Shown one piece after another: positions 9,595-19,270 of a stretch of 64,000 bases of DNA. Each line of letters starts with the position of its first letter. Position 1 is the first letter of the stretch. The position numbers and the translations under genes were made by a program. Location of the stretch: positions 2,356,001-2,420,000 of the forward strand of contig CP021423.1 in assembly GCA_002162075.1 (NCBI GenBank), read 5' to 3'. The notes below the pieces were generated by a model, which was not told where the DNA came from, made no database searches, and saw only the letters and a program-made list of their open reading frames with translations. The DNA is from Armatimonadetes bacterium Uphvl-Ar1. GTDB taxonomy: Bacteria; Armatimonadota; Fimbriimonadia; Fimbriimonadales; Fimbriimonadaceae.

Positions 9595-11766
9595 ACTGCT
9601 CCAATCCCAATAATTTCGTTCACCGCACTTTGTGTCTGAACAAGATCATAAAACTTGCCCTTCTTCTCCATCAGCTCCTCGTGGGTTCCTTCCTCAACCA
9701 CTTTCCCCCGATCCATCACAAACAAGCGATCCGCATTCCGCAGAGTCGAAAGCCGGTGAGCGATCGCAAACGTAGTCCGCCCCTTGACCAAGTTCAAAAT
9801 CGCTTCCTGAATCTTACGTTCCGTCTCAACGTCCACGCTCGATGTCGCCTCATCCAGAATCAAAATTTTCGGATCATGCAAAATTGCTCTCGCAATCGAG
9901 ATTCGTTGCTTTTGCCCGCCGCTGAGCTTCGCCCCTCGCTCACCGACCACCGTATCGTATCCGTCCGACTTATCCAAAATGAAATCGTGAGCGTTCGCCG
10001 CCCGAGCCGCCGCAACAACTTCCTCAAATGACGCTTCCGGATTCCCATACTTAATGTTCTCCGCAATCGTCCCCGCAAACAAGAACGGCTCCTGCAAAAC
10101 AATCCCAATCTGATTCCGATAGCTCCGCAAATCAAGCTCTCGGTAATCAACTCCGTCAATCACAATTTGACCTTGATCAGGCTCATAAAACCGACTGACC
10201 AAGTTAATCGTCGTTGATTTTCCTGCCCCGAATGTCCAACTAGACCGATCATCTCGCCCGGCTTCACATCAAAACTCACTCCGTTGATAACCGGATTCGA
10301 TTTGTCATATCCAAACCGCACATCCCGGAACTCCACTCGGCCCTCGATCTTCTTTTCAATCGCCCCAATCCCGGTCGGTTCCGCCGTCATGTCAAGAATT
10401 TCAAAAATCCGCTCCGCCCCCGCCATTGCCCGGCTAAACCAGTTGTTCACACTCGCAAACCACTGCAACGGACCATAAACCATCCCCAAGTACATCTGGA
10501 CTCGGTAAAAATCACCCAACGAAAGCTGATTATTCAGCATCATGGTTCCCCCAATCGCCCAGTGAATGACCGTCCCCAAAGTTACACAAAGCGTCATCAC
10601 ACCAAAAGCCGTATGCCAAGTCTGATCCGCCCGAACGTGCGCATTCCGCAACTCTTGACTCCGCGTCTCGAAGCGAGAAAATTCGTCATCTTCCTTCGCA
10701 AAAGCCTTCACAACCCGAATCCCCATCAAGCTCTCGTTCAGGTGCATATGCACCCGAGCCATTTTCTGACTCACCCGGAAAAACAGGTTCGAAATCCTCC
10801 GCCAAACCTTCATTGAGATCAAAGCAACAAGCGGAATCGGCATCAAAACCGCAATCGCCAGCATCCAATTCACACTAAAAATCATTACCGCGACTGCCAG
10901 AAGCATCATGCCATTGATGATGATAAACGGCAATCCGTCAACAAGGAAAAACCAAACCCGATCTGTATCTTGAGTAACCCGGCTCGCAATCGCCCCCACT
11001 GGCTTCTTGTCGAAATAAGTCATCTGCAGGTGCTCGATCGCTCGATAAGTCGTTGTCCGCAAATCACTCGCCAAGTGCGCCCCCAAAAACGTCATCAACC
11101 GACCATTGAGAATCTGGAAGACCGCCATCGCGACCAAAACCACCACCCACAATCCGATAAATGGATAGAGCTGCTCGGTCGTCAGAGTCCCCTTGTTGAA
11201 CCGATCGAGGGCCTCACCCTGGATCGTCGGCGGCACCAATGCAAGCAAAGTCGAAACTGCCGCCATTCCTAGCAGCAACACAACACGGGATTTGTATGGA
11301 CCCAAAAACCCACCCAATCGGAGCATTGTCTTGCCTCGGTTGATACAACTCGGACAAACCCCATCCCGCTCCGGCAGCAGTTTCCCACACTTGTCACATC
11401 GCAATTTCTCCAATGACAGCTTGATATCGAGCGAATTCCCTTTCGCCAGCTGTTCAATACCCTGGCTAATTCTCCAAATTGTTGAGCATGGGTTAAAGAA
11501 TAGTAAGCCACAACAAGATCTTCGTGGGCTTTCGTACGCAAAATGAGACGACCACCACTCACCAAAGAATCATTCCGAGCCGACTCCAAATCTGCAATCG
11601 GTACCGAAACAAGCGTCGCTCCCGCCCCATCCAATACTCGAACCGTATCCGCCGAAACCTGAACAACTCGCTCGCCATAACGCCCCTCTTCCGTCAAATC
11701 AGCCGGAAGCTCAGCAAGAATTTTTTGACCCGAAATGGTGCCGGAATCAGGATCGGCGGAGAGCAT
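9591..11766 (-). pseudogene. ABC exporter with N-terminal PH-like and zinc-ribbon segments, two frameshifts
   Basis: A fused permease/ATPase exporter resembling the cyanophycin-associated subfamily. Three frame segments join into about 725 residues. Segment 11766 to about 11470 is a small beta-rich domain (RVLDGAGATLVSVPIADLES). The next holds a zinc ribbon (CDKCGKLLPERDGVCPSC), six transmembrane helices and the start of the ATPase (GLVGHSG). Segment 10202-9591 completes it with SGGQKQR signature, ILDEATSSVD Walker B and the IAHRLST switch. One missing G in the run at 10226-10229 restores GHSGAGKST. Another base is missing near 11470-11478. The substrate is unknown; the neighbours are DUF1854 and NamZ-like genes. 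Confidence 0.85.
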
Positions 11767-11859
11767 AGATTTCTAACCTACCTTTCTCAACCATAACAAA
11801 ACCGTCCGTCCCAAATATCCGGGCACTTCGCCCCTGACACCTCACCATGACCAGATTCC

Positions 11860-13770
11860 CTATCGTGTCCGCTCACTCGGCCATCCCCGATCTCCACCCA
11901 CCGCTTTCTCTGGCGACCCCTCAACCAACTCCATCAATTCCTGACGAACCGCTTCCCCATCACCCACCTCACAAAGCCGACCCAATTCCAGTAATCGCCC
12001 TTCCAAAATCTCCCAACCCACCCGATCAAGCGACTTCAAGCGCAAAACTTTTCCCCCATCAATCCGCTCCAAATCTTCGCTCTCCCAGCTCAATTCTTCA
12101 TGAATCTTCTCCCCCGGGCGGGCTCCAATGAACTCAACCTCAATATCCTTCCCTTCTTCCAAACCGTACAGCTTCAACAACCCCCGGACAACATCAACAA
12201 TCTTCACCGGTTCACCCATATCAAGAATAAAAATTTCTCCCGCTCCACCATGCGATCCCGCTTGAATCACCAACTGTGCCGCCTCCGGAATCGTCATAAA
12301 AAACCGGGTCATCCTCTCGTCCGTAATCGTGACTGGCCCTCCCTTCGCAATCTGTTTTTTCAAAATCGGAATCAAGCTTCCACGGCTCCCCAAAACATTC
12401 CCAAACCGCACCGCGGCAAACTGAGTCTGAGAGCGACCAGCCAGTGCCATGATCACAATTTCCGCCGCCCTTTTCGTCGCCCCCATGACGTTGGTCGGGT
12501 TGACTGCCTTGTCTGTCGAAATCAATATGAACTTCTTGACTCCCGCCGCCATCGCCGCCTGGGCAACGTTCAACGTACCAAAAATGTTGTTCCGAACTGC
12601 TTCAATCGGAACCCGTTCCATGAGCGGAACGTGCTTATGTGCCGCCGCGTGAAAAACGACTTCCGGGCCGTACTCCCCCATCACCCGATCCATCGTCGCC
12701 CGATCCCGTACATCGCCAATCACCGGAACAACCGACCCAAAACCTCCTGACCGCAACTCTTGCTCTGATTCAAAAATTGAGTTCTCCCCTTTGCCAAGCA
12801 ACACAATCTGCTTCGGCCTCAGAGTTGCAATCTGGCGCGCCAGTTCACTCCCAATACTTCCCCCGCCGCCGGTAATCAAAATCACCCGATCACAGACATA
12901 CCCTGCCGCTACCGACATATCTGTCTCAATCGAATCTCGACGCAACATCTCTTCCGGCGCAACTTCGCGCAATTTGGGCAACCCATGCCCTGCTTCCGCC
13001 AACTGACGCGAAATCGAGGGCATCATCCAAAGCTTCGCTCCCACTCCCTCACACAGACCTAAAATCCGCTGCTGCCCTATCCGATCCAAACTCGGTATCG
13101 CAAGAATGACCTCATCTATCTGCTCCTTCGGAACGATCTCTCTCAGCTGATCAATTCCCCCTAATACTGGCTTCCCGTGGAGCAAACTCCCGACTTTCTC
13201 CGCATCATCATCGAGTAAACCAACCACCGTAACATGGGGCCGTTGTCGCTCAAATTCGGCCAAAAGCATTTCCGCCGCCGACCCCGCCCCGATCAAAAGT
13301 GCCCGCTTTCCCTCCTTGACTATTTCAACCGAATCTGTGTCCAACTGCGCAACAAGCCCTCGTTGGTAACGATCCCATATCATCACTGCTGTTGCCAATA
13401 AACCCGTTACAACCCCGAATCCAAGCGGCGCATCAAACCGGAATGCCACCCCCATTAATGTAGCAATCCCAAAAACACCCAAGGCATGAAGCCACATGAG
13501 GCGCCACTCCCGAATCGCTACCGGAAATTTCCGAAGTCGGAATAATTGCAAATAGTTCTGAAGAAGCCCCGCGCAAAACGCCGTAATTACAACCCCCGCC
13601 AAATGAACGGACCACAAAGAGCTAGGCATCTGCACGAACAGCGCACCAAAAATCCCTGCGCACAAAACCCATCCCATATCCAAAATCAAACGTCGCACCG
13701 CCGGGCGCTGCCAGTTCTTTTGGAAAAGATTGTCGTGAGCGATCAAATTATCTCCTGAAAAGCGAATCAA
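11860..13770 (-). CDS. CapD/WbpM/FlaA1-type nucleotide-sugar 4,6-dehydratase, membrane-bound
   Basis: 636 residues. Four or so transmembrane helices occupy about 25-125, then a CoA-binding-like Rossmann domain (LLIGAGSAAEMLLAEF) and an SDR catalytic domain beginning at about 290 (LITGGGGSIGSELARQ). STDKAVNPTNVMGATKR is the active-site region, with Met replacing the usual Tyr as in the WbpM/PglF group. Such enzymes convert UDP-GlcNAc to a 4-keto-6-deoxy sugar. The start overlaps the end of the Wza-like gene by 23 bases, so the two are co-expressed. It could supply a bacillosamine-type sugar to the polymer made by the neighbouring clusters. Confidence 0.9.
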   Translation of the reverse strand: MIRFSGDNLIAHDNLFQKNWQRPAVRRLILDMGWVLCAGIFGALFVQMPSSLWSVHLAGVVITAFCAGLLQNYLQLFRLRKFPVAIREWRLMWLHALGVFGIATLMGVAFRFDAPLGFGVVTGLLATAVMIWDRYQRGLVAQLDTDSVEIVKEGKRALLIGAGSAAEMLLAEFERQRPHVTVVGLLDDDAEKVGSLLHGKPVLGGIDQLREIVPKEQIDEVILAIPSLDRIGQQRILGLCEGVGAKLWMMPSISRQLAEAGHGLPKLREVAPEEMLRRDSIETDMSVAAGYVCDRVILITGGGGSIGSELARQIATLRPKQIVLLGKGENSIFESEQELRSGGFGSVVPVIGDVRDRATMDRVMGEYGPEVVFHAAAHKHVPLMERVPIEAVRNNIFGTLNVAQAAMAAGVKKFILISTDKAVNPTNVMGATKRAAEIVIMALAGRSQTQFAAVRFGNVLGSRGSLIPILKKQIAKGGPVTITDERMTRFFMTIPEAAQLVIQAGSHGGAGEIFILDMGEPVKIVDVVRGLLKLYGLEEGKDIEVEFIGARPGEKIHEELSWESEDLERIDGGKVLRLKSLDRVGWEILEGRLLELGRLCEVGDGEAVRQELMELVEGSPEKAVGGDRGWPSERTR

Positions 13771-15142
13771 TCAAAAGAGCACTCGACAAAAGCGAACTCA
13801 CTTGACCAATCGTAAGCCCGCGCCGTTCTCCGACGAGCACAATATCGCCTGGCAATATCTCAGGATTCTGACTCATGTCCCCATCCTTCAGGAACGCCGC
13901 CAATTGGTACTCTTTAACTTCAACTTTTCCGCTCTCGCCTCGCCGCCCGACATAAACTCTCTGAGTTGTTCCCTGCGCATCCGGACCACCCGCTTCCGTT
14001 ACCGCATCTGCCAGCCGGTATTCCCGACCCACCAACATGGGCACAGGTCGGGGTCGGGCAACATTCCCAACCACTAAGAACCGCCTTTCATTCCGCCGGA
14101 CAAAGATCAAATCCCCATCCTCAACCGGAAATGCCTGAATGTTTGAACCCGTTTGGAACAGTGAAAGATCAACCAAAAAACTCTCTTGACCCCGAATCAC
14201 CAAAACATCCGCCAGGGATCCATCGGCGCGTACACCCCCGGCCCGCTGGATCGCCGTGAACAAGTCAGAGCCTTTCCTGAGTGTCTGCTGACCTGCCGCC
14301 CCAACTTCACCCCCAATGCTGACTCTAATCCGCTCCGGAATTGAGACCAAAACAGTATCACCCGCCTCAAGCGTGAACCGAGGTTGTTTTGGATCGTCGC
14401 TCACCTCAAAAACATTTGTTCCCCTCCGCACCTCAATCGAATATTCAATCTCACCCAATGCCGATTCAGTCGTCCCTCCCGCCAATGCCAACGCTTGCAA
14501 CGCATCCGTCCCCTCTAAAACCTGAAACTCACCCGGGCGCAAAACTCGCCCTCCCACATAAATGCGATGTTTGACAACCTCTGCCAAAGTCACGACATCA
14601 TTCGGCTTCAATTTAGTTGATCCAAAGTCACCCACTCCCTTCAAAACTCGCTCAAGCGACTCTCGTCCAACCAAATTTCCATCACGGAACAACCTAACCT
14701 CGAATTCCTGAGAATTAACCGGTAAGGAAACTCCCGAAACTGCCCGCCGAATATCCAATTCCGGTTCAAAAGGAATCGGTCCCGGCGCAACCCCGACCAA
14801 GCTCGTCACAAAAACAAACTTTGGCTTCTGTTCAACAATAACCAAGGAAACCGTCGGCGACCTAAGTATCTTCAGGAATTGATTCCGCAACAGAATGCGC
14901 GTTTCTTCAACCGTTTTCCCCGCCACAACAAGCCGACCGAACCCGACTCCGGTCAGAGATCCATCATCCAAAACAACATATTCCCCGTTGTACCGGTCAT
15001 CTTCCGTCACAACCACGCGCAACTTGTCCCCAACTTGAATCTTCGCCACCGGAGCTGCCTGCCCCGTCATCAATGCAACCAAAAGGAGTGCCGAAGCTCC
15101 TGCCATAACTACCAGGATACCAAAGCCCACCCGAAAGCCCAA
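13748..15142 (-). CDS. Polysaccharide export protein (Wza-like, SLBB domains)
   Basis: 464 residues. The N-terminal hydrophobic segment (about 5-28) is a signal or anchor; no lipobox is obvious, unlike Wza. The poly_export domain follows (IQVGDKLRVVVTEDDRYNGEYVV), then three SLBB repeats (IYVGGRVLRPGEFQV, VSIGGEVGAAGQQTL, LVVGNVARPRP). A C-terminal hydrophobic stretch of about 15 residues may insert in the outer membrane. The role is to form the outer-membrane or periplasmic channel for exopolysaccharide. It is divergent from the legionaminate operon, with only 48 bases between the starts, so control may be shared. Confidence 0.88.
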   Translation of the reverse strand: MGFRVGFGILVVMAGASALLLVALMTGQAAPVAKIQVGDKLRVVVTEDDRYNGEYVVLDDGSLTGVGFGRLVVAGKTVEETRILLRNQFLKILRSPTVSLVIVEQKPKFVFVTSLVGVAPGPIPFEPELDIRRAVSGVSLPVNSQEFEVRLFRDGNLVGRESLERVLKGVGDFGSTKLKPNDVVTLAEVVKHRIYVGGRVLRPGEFQVLEGTDALQALALAGGTTESALGEIEYSIEVRRGTNVFEVSDDPKQPRFTLEAGDTVLVSIPERIRVSIGGEVGAAGQQTLRKGSDLFTAIQRAGGVRADGSLADVLVIRGQESFLVDLSLFQTGSNIQAFPVEDGDLIFVRRNERRFLVVGNVARPRPVPMLVGREYRLADAVTEAGGPDAQGTTQRVYVGRRGESGKVEVKEYQLAAFLKDGDMSQNPEILPGDIVLVGERRGLTIGQVSSLLSSALLIDSLFRR

Positions 15143-15190
15143 TAGGATTTAAATTTCCACCCCCAAGCGGTACCCTCACAACTGGAACGA

Positions 15191-15916
15191 ATGGCACAAC
15201 CCCACCCTATTCTCGCCGTCATCCCCGCTCGTGGTGGGAGCAAGGGGCTGCCCGGCAAAAATCTCAAAATCCTAGGTGACATCCCCCTCATCGGCCACGC
15301 AATCAAACTTGCTCAATCTATTCCCGCTATCGCTAAAGTCATCGTCTCGACCGAATCACAAGAAATCGCCGCCGCCGCCAACTCAATGGGTGCCGAAACT
15401 CCGTTCCTCCGCCCGCCTCACCTCGCAACTGATACCGCCCCAATGTGGCCCGTTATTCAGCATGCACTGAGTTCCGCACGAGAGCATTACGGAGTTGACT
15501 ACCAGAGCATCCTCCTCCTCGACCCCACCGCCATCGGGCGTACACCGCTTGACATCATGGCAGCAATTCAAGCCTTAACCGACGACAAATCTGCCGATGG
15601 AGTTATCAGCGTCTCGGAATACGAGCACAATCCCCTCTGGTACGCTGTTCATCAACCAAATGGTTATCTGCAAGACCTGTGCTCTGATGGTAAAAACTAC
15701 GCCCGCAGACAAGATTTGCCGCCCGTTTACCGTATCAATGGCCAATACTATTTATGGCGGTCACCCTTCGTTCAATCGACCGACAATTGGCGAACTTCAG
15801 AAAAGCTGATCCTCTCCCCCATGTCAAATCCAAATCTTGCTCTCATCGACACCCCTGAAGACTTCAACCGAGCCGAAGAACTTCTCGCCCAAAACCTACT
15901 TTGGAAACCACAATGA
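15191..15916 (+). CDS. legF: CMP-nonulosonate cytidylyltransferase (LegF/NeuA-like)
   Basis: Activates a nonulosonic acid with CTP to the CMP-sugar, the last cytoplasmic step before transfer. The nucleotide motif AVIPARGGSKGLPGKNLK lies at about residues 9-26, with the LLDPTAIGRTPLDI and INGQYYLW regions typical of the family. The 241 residues match the single-domain enzyme. It is the first gene of the legionaminate operon, and the next gene overlaps its stop (ATGA). LegF is preferred over NeuA or PseF because of the co-encoded LegB, LegC and PtmE. Confidence 0.85.
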   Translation: MAQPHPILAVIPARGGSKGLPGKNLKILGDIPLIGHAIKLAQSIPAIAKVIVSTESQEIAAAANSMGAETPFLRPPHLATDTAPMWPVIQHALSSAREHYGVDYQSILLLDPTAIGRTPLDIMAAIQALTDDKSADGVISVSEYEHNPLWYAVHQPNGYLQDLCSDGKNYARRQDLPPVYRINGQYYLWRSPFVQSTDNWRTSEKLILSPMSNPNLALIDTPEDFNRAEELLAQNLLWKPQ

Positions 15917-16929
15917 TCAATAACCGAACCTTCATCATTGCCGAAGCGGGCGTCAATCATAACGGCTCCCTCGCAAAAGCCCTCGAACTGATTGAAGTCG
16001 CCGCCTCCGCCAAAGCCGACGCCGTCAAATTCCAAACATTTCGCGCCGAAGACCTCGTCACATCCACTGCTCCAAAAGCCGACTATCAAAAGCGCGCAAC
16101 CGGAGAAAATCAGTCGCAGTTCGAAATGCTCAAAGCACTCGAACTCACAATGACAGATTTCCAAGTCCTGTTCGATCACTGTCAAAAAAACGGGATCGAA
16201 TTCATGTCCACACCATTCGATGAAAAATCCGCCGATGAACTCGAAAGCCTTGGAATGACCACATTCAAAATCCCATCTGGCGAACTCACCAACCACCCGC
16301 TGATCCGCCACATCGCCCAAAAGCAGAAGCTCGTTATTCTCAGTACCGGCATGGCAACCCTTGATGAAGTCCACCAAGCGGTGGAAGCCATCCGCTCCGT
16401 CGGAAACACTCAGTTTCAACTCCTGCATTGTGTAAGTGACTACCCGGCAGATCCGGCCACCGTCAACCTTCGAGCCATGCAAGTCATGCGCGAACGATTC
16501 CAAGTTCCGGTCGGCCTCAGCGATCACACCCTCGGGATTCACATCCCCATCGCCGCCGTAGCCATGGGGGCAAGTTGTATCGAGAAGCACTTCACGCTCG
16601 ATAAATCTCTTCCCGGCCCCGATCACCAAGCATCTCTCTGTCCACAAGAAATCCACCAAATGGTGAGTCAAATCCGAGATGTAGAAAGTGCATTTGGTAA
16701 CGGCATCAAACAGCCCACCGAAGCCGAAAGAAAAACCGCCCTGATCGCCCGTCGATCAGTCGTCCTTGCTCGCGATCTACCCGCTGGTCACTTGCTCACT
16801 TCGAGCGACCTCATTCTCCGCCGACCAGGAACCGGATTTCCCCCCAGTGAGCTACCATATCTTGTCAATAGAAAGCTCAAATTGAACCTCCCCAAAGACC
16901 ACATCCTCCAGGAATCTGATCTCCAATGA
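15913..16929 (+). CDS. legI: N-acetylneuraminate/legionaminate synthase (LegI/NeuB-like)
   Basis: Condenses a 2,4-diacetamido hexose with phosphoenolpyruvate to make the nine-carbon acid. A TIM-barrel domain (IIAEAGVNHNGSLAKALELI, DAVKFQTF, MSTPFD, GLSDHTLG, EKHFTLD) is followed by a SAF/antifreeze-like domain from about residue 275 (RRSVVLARDLPAGHLL). The chosen ATG at 15913 overlaps the legF stop; an in-frame TTG at 15901 was rejected. The length of 338 residues is normal. The 3' end overlaps legG by 4 bases. Confidence 0.9.
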   Translation: MINNRTFIIAEAGVNHNGSLAKALELIEVAASAKADAVKFQTFRAEDLVTSTAPKADYQKRATGENQSQFEMLKALELTMTDFQVLFDHCQKNGIEFMSTPFDEKSADELESLGMTTFKIPSGELTNHPLIRHIAQKQKLVILSTGMATLDEVHQAVEAIRSVGNTQFQLLHCVSDYPADPATVNLRAMQVMRERFQVPVGLSDHTLGIHIPIAAVAMGASCIEKHFTLDKSLPGPDHQASLCPQEIHQMVSQIRDVESAFGNGIKQPTEAERKTALIARRSVVLARDLPAGHLLTSSDLILRRPGTGFPPSELPYLVNRKLKLNLPKDHILQESDLQ

Positions 16930-18095
16930 AACGGAAAATTGCCGCCGTCACCGTTGCCCGCAGCGACTATGGACTTTACATTCCTATCTTTGACGAGATC
17001 CTCAAGCACCCCGATGTCGACCTACAAGTCATTGCCGCCGCCGCCCATCTCAGCCCCCGCTTCGGATCCACGATCGACCAAATCCGCGCCGATGGTTATC
17101 CGGTCGCCGCAACTGTCGAAATGACCCAGGAACTCGACGATCCCCACTCCGTCAACATCGCGACCGCTACCGGAATCCCGCTGTTCAGCAAGGCATATCA
17201 AGACCTCAAACCCGACATCCTTCTCCTCCTCGGCGACCGGTACGAGATGCATGCCGCTGGCCTTGCGGCAGTTCCTCACCTCATCCCCGTTGCCCACATT
17301 CACGGAGGCGAAGAAACCACTGGTGCCATCGACAATGTATTCCGCCACTCCCTCACAAAACTCAGCCATCTCCACTTCGCCAGCAATCAAGACCATGCTA
17401 ATAGAATCATCCAAATGGGTGAGAATCCTTCGCGCGTCTTCGTCTCCGGTGCACCGGGACTTGATCGCATCTTAAACTCCAATCCGCCCACATTCGAGGA
17501 ACTCCAATCCCACCTTCCAAAAGAACTCACACCACCGTACATCATCGCTACGTTCCACCCTGTCACAACTGAGCCAACCGATGCTAAAATTCAAGCCCAG
17601 AATTTCCTCCGCGCTCTCCAAATTCAGACTCTTCCGGTTCTTCTCACAATGCCAAATGCCGATACTGGCGGTCTCGCTGTCCGCCAAGCCATCAAAGAGA
17701 TTGCGTCCGATTTCCCCCACCTCATCACTGTCGAAAATCTTGGCGCCCGCCTCTATCTCACGGCAATGAAAAACGCCCAGTACATGGCCGGAAATAGCAG
17801 CAGTGGAATCATCGAAGCCGCCAGTTTCGGACTCCCCGTAGTCAATATCGGTAATCGTCAGCAAGGCAGGGCCCAATCGGGGAACGTCATAAACTGCGGC
17901 ACGTCCCAAATTGAAATCGAAAAAGCACTTCAAAAAGCCTTTGATACAGACAAGTTCACAAAGCCAAATATCTACGGAGATGGCCAAGCGGCCCAGAGAA
18001 TTGTTAAGACTTTGGCATCAATAGAGCTTTCGCCCGATTATATTAAGAAATCGTTCTATTCCCAAGCAATAATAAGAGGGGAACAAGACGTCTAA
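16926..18095 (+). CDS. legG: Hydrolysing UDP/GDP-sugar 2-epimerase (LegG/NeuC-like)
   Basis: Releases the nucleotide and inverts C2 of the diacetamido sugar, providing the substrate of LegI. It has a GT-B-like two-domain fold of 389 residues, with the opening VTVARSDYGLYIPIF, LLGDRYEMHAAGLAAVPHLIPVAHIHGGE and NSSSGIIEAASFGLPVVNIGNRQQGR. The motifs match the NeuC/LegG family. Its ATG overlaps the legI stop. A 77-base gap follows before the CBS-nucleotidyltransferase gene, the largest gap within the operon. Confidence 0.88.
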   Translation: MKRKIAAVTVARSDYGLYIPIFDEILKHPDVDLQVIAAAAHLSPRFGSTIDQIRADGYPVAATVEMTQELDDPHSVNIATATGIPLFSKAYQDLKPDILLLLGDRYEMHAAGLAAVPHLIPVAHIHGGEETTGAIDNVFRHSLTKLSHLHFASNQDHANRIIQMGENPSRVFVSGAPGLDRILNSNPPTFEELQSHLPKELTPPYIIATFHPVTTEPTDAKIQAQNFLRALQIQTLPVLLTMPNADTGGLAVRQAIKEIASDFPHLITVENLGARLYLTAMKNAQYMAGNSSSGIIEAASFGLPVVNIGNRQQGRAQSGNVINCGTSQIEIEKALQKAFDTDKFTKPNIYGDGQAAQRIVKTLASIELSPDYIKKSFYSQAIIRGEQDV

Positions 18096-18172
18096 CCTGT
18101 GCGACTAACATTAAGGGCAACAAGGTCGATGCCTACGCCGTTGAGTCACACCGCTCAAATTAGGGACACGAC

Positions 18173-19240
18173 ATGCTTCGACAAACTGAACTAGGAAAAT
18201 TTATTTGCCACGAAAGCCATACCCTCCGGGATGTTCTCCGGAAAATCAACGATAATGTTGCCGGTATCGCCCTTGTCACCGATAGCGAAGATCGCCTCAA
18301 ACGGGCCATCACCGACGGGGATATTCGCCGCGCCATCCTCGCCGGTCATTCAATAGATTCAACCGTCGCCGAATTCGAGCGAGATTTCCCTGGTCGCGAA
18401 CCAACTGTCGCCCACCAAAGCGAATCTCCTGCGCAAATGCGCCAACTCATGCTCCGCGACCACATCCGTCAGCTTCCCCTGGTGGATCACGATTTTCGAG
18501 TGGTGGACATCATTCTTCTCGATGATCTTCTTCTCAGCGAAAAACCCCCTGTCAACGCCGTGGTTATGGCGGGTGGATTCGGCACTCGGCTTCGACCGCT
18601 GACCGAAGACCTCCCAAAACCCATGCTCCCCGTAGGCGACCGTCCACTTCTGGAGCGGATCATCGGTCAACTCAGTGTTTCCGGCATTAGCGGGGTCAGC
18701 GTTACAACGCACTATATGCCTGAAGTGATCCAAGAGCACTTCGGTGATGGATCAGATTTCGGCGTCAACATGAGCTATGTCCACGAGGAAACTCCGCTCG
18801 GAACGGCCGGTGCCCTCCGCATGATTCCCCGTCCCGAAGGTCCACTTTTAGTAATGAATGGTGACATCCTCACCGGAATTGATTTCCGGCATATGACCAA
18901 CTATCACACCGAGCACCAAGCCGACCTCACTCTCGCTGTCCGCCCATACGAAGTCTATATTCCCTATGGTGTGGTCGAATCTGACGGCCCCATGCTCACC
19001 AACCTGGTCGAAAAGCCAACTCAAACGCATTTCGTAAACGCTGGGATCTATCTCCTCAGTCCCGCCGCATTTGACTATCTGGGATCAGAAGGAAAACTCG
19101 ACATGACGCAACTCGTCGATCGCCTCCTCGAAAATGGACGCCGCGTCGCCACCTTCCCCGTCACAGAATACTGGCTCGACATCGGTCATATTGACGACTA
19201 CAACCAAGCCCAACAAGACGCCGCCGAAGGCCTGGTCTGA
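18173..19240 (+). CDS. ptmE: CBS-domain sugar-1-phosphate nucleotidyltransferase (PtmE-like)
   Basis: 355 residues. Two CBS motifs (about 1-120; LRDVLRKINDNVAGIALVTD and VDHDFRVVDIILLDDL) precede a nucleotidyltransferase domain with VVMAGGFGTRLRPLTEDLPKPMLPVGDRP at about 127-155. In Campylobacter, PtmE makes GDP-glucosamine as the entry to the GDP-linked legionaminate route; its CBS domains may sense nucleotides. A clear ribosome site (AGGGA) sets the ATG. Neither PtmA nor PtmF is seen here, so GlcN-6-P may come from central metabolism. Confidence 0.83.
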   Translation: MLRQTELGKFICHESHTLRDVLRKINDNVAGIALVTDSEDRLKRAITDGDIRRAILAGHSIDSTVAEFERDFPGREPTVAHQSESPAQMRQLMLRDHIRQLPLVDHDFRVVDIILLDDLLLSEKPPVNAVVMAGGFGTRLRPLTEDLPKPMLPVGDRPLLERIIGQLSVSGISGVSVTTHYMPEVIQEHFGDGSDFGVNMSYVHEETPLGTAGALRMIPRPEGPLLVMNGDILTGIDFRHMTNYHTEHQADLTLAVRPYEVYIPYGVVESDGPMLTNLVEKPTQTHFVNAGIYLLSPAAFDYLGSEGKLDMTQLVDRLLENGRRVATFPVTEYWLDIGHIDDYNQAQQDAAEGLV

Positions 19241-19270
19241 TTGATCTTCATTCATGCTTAAATAACAGGC

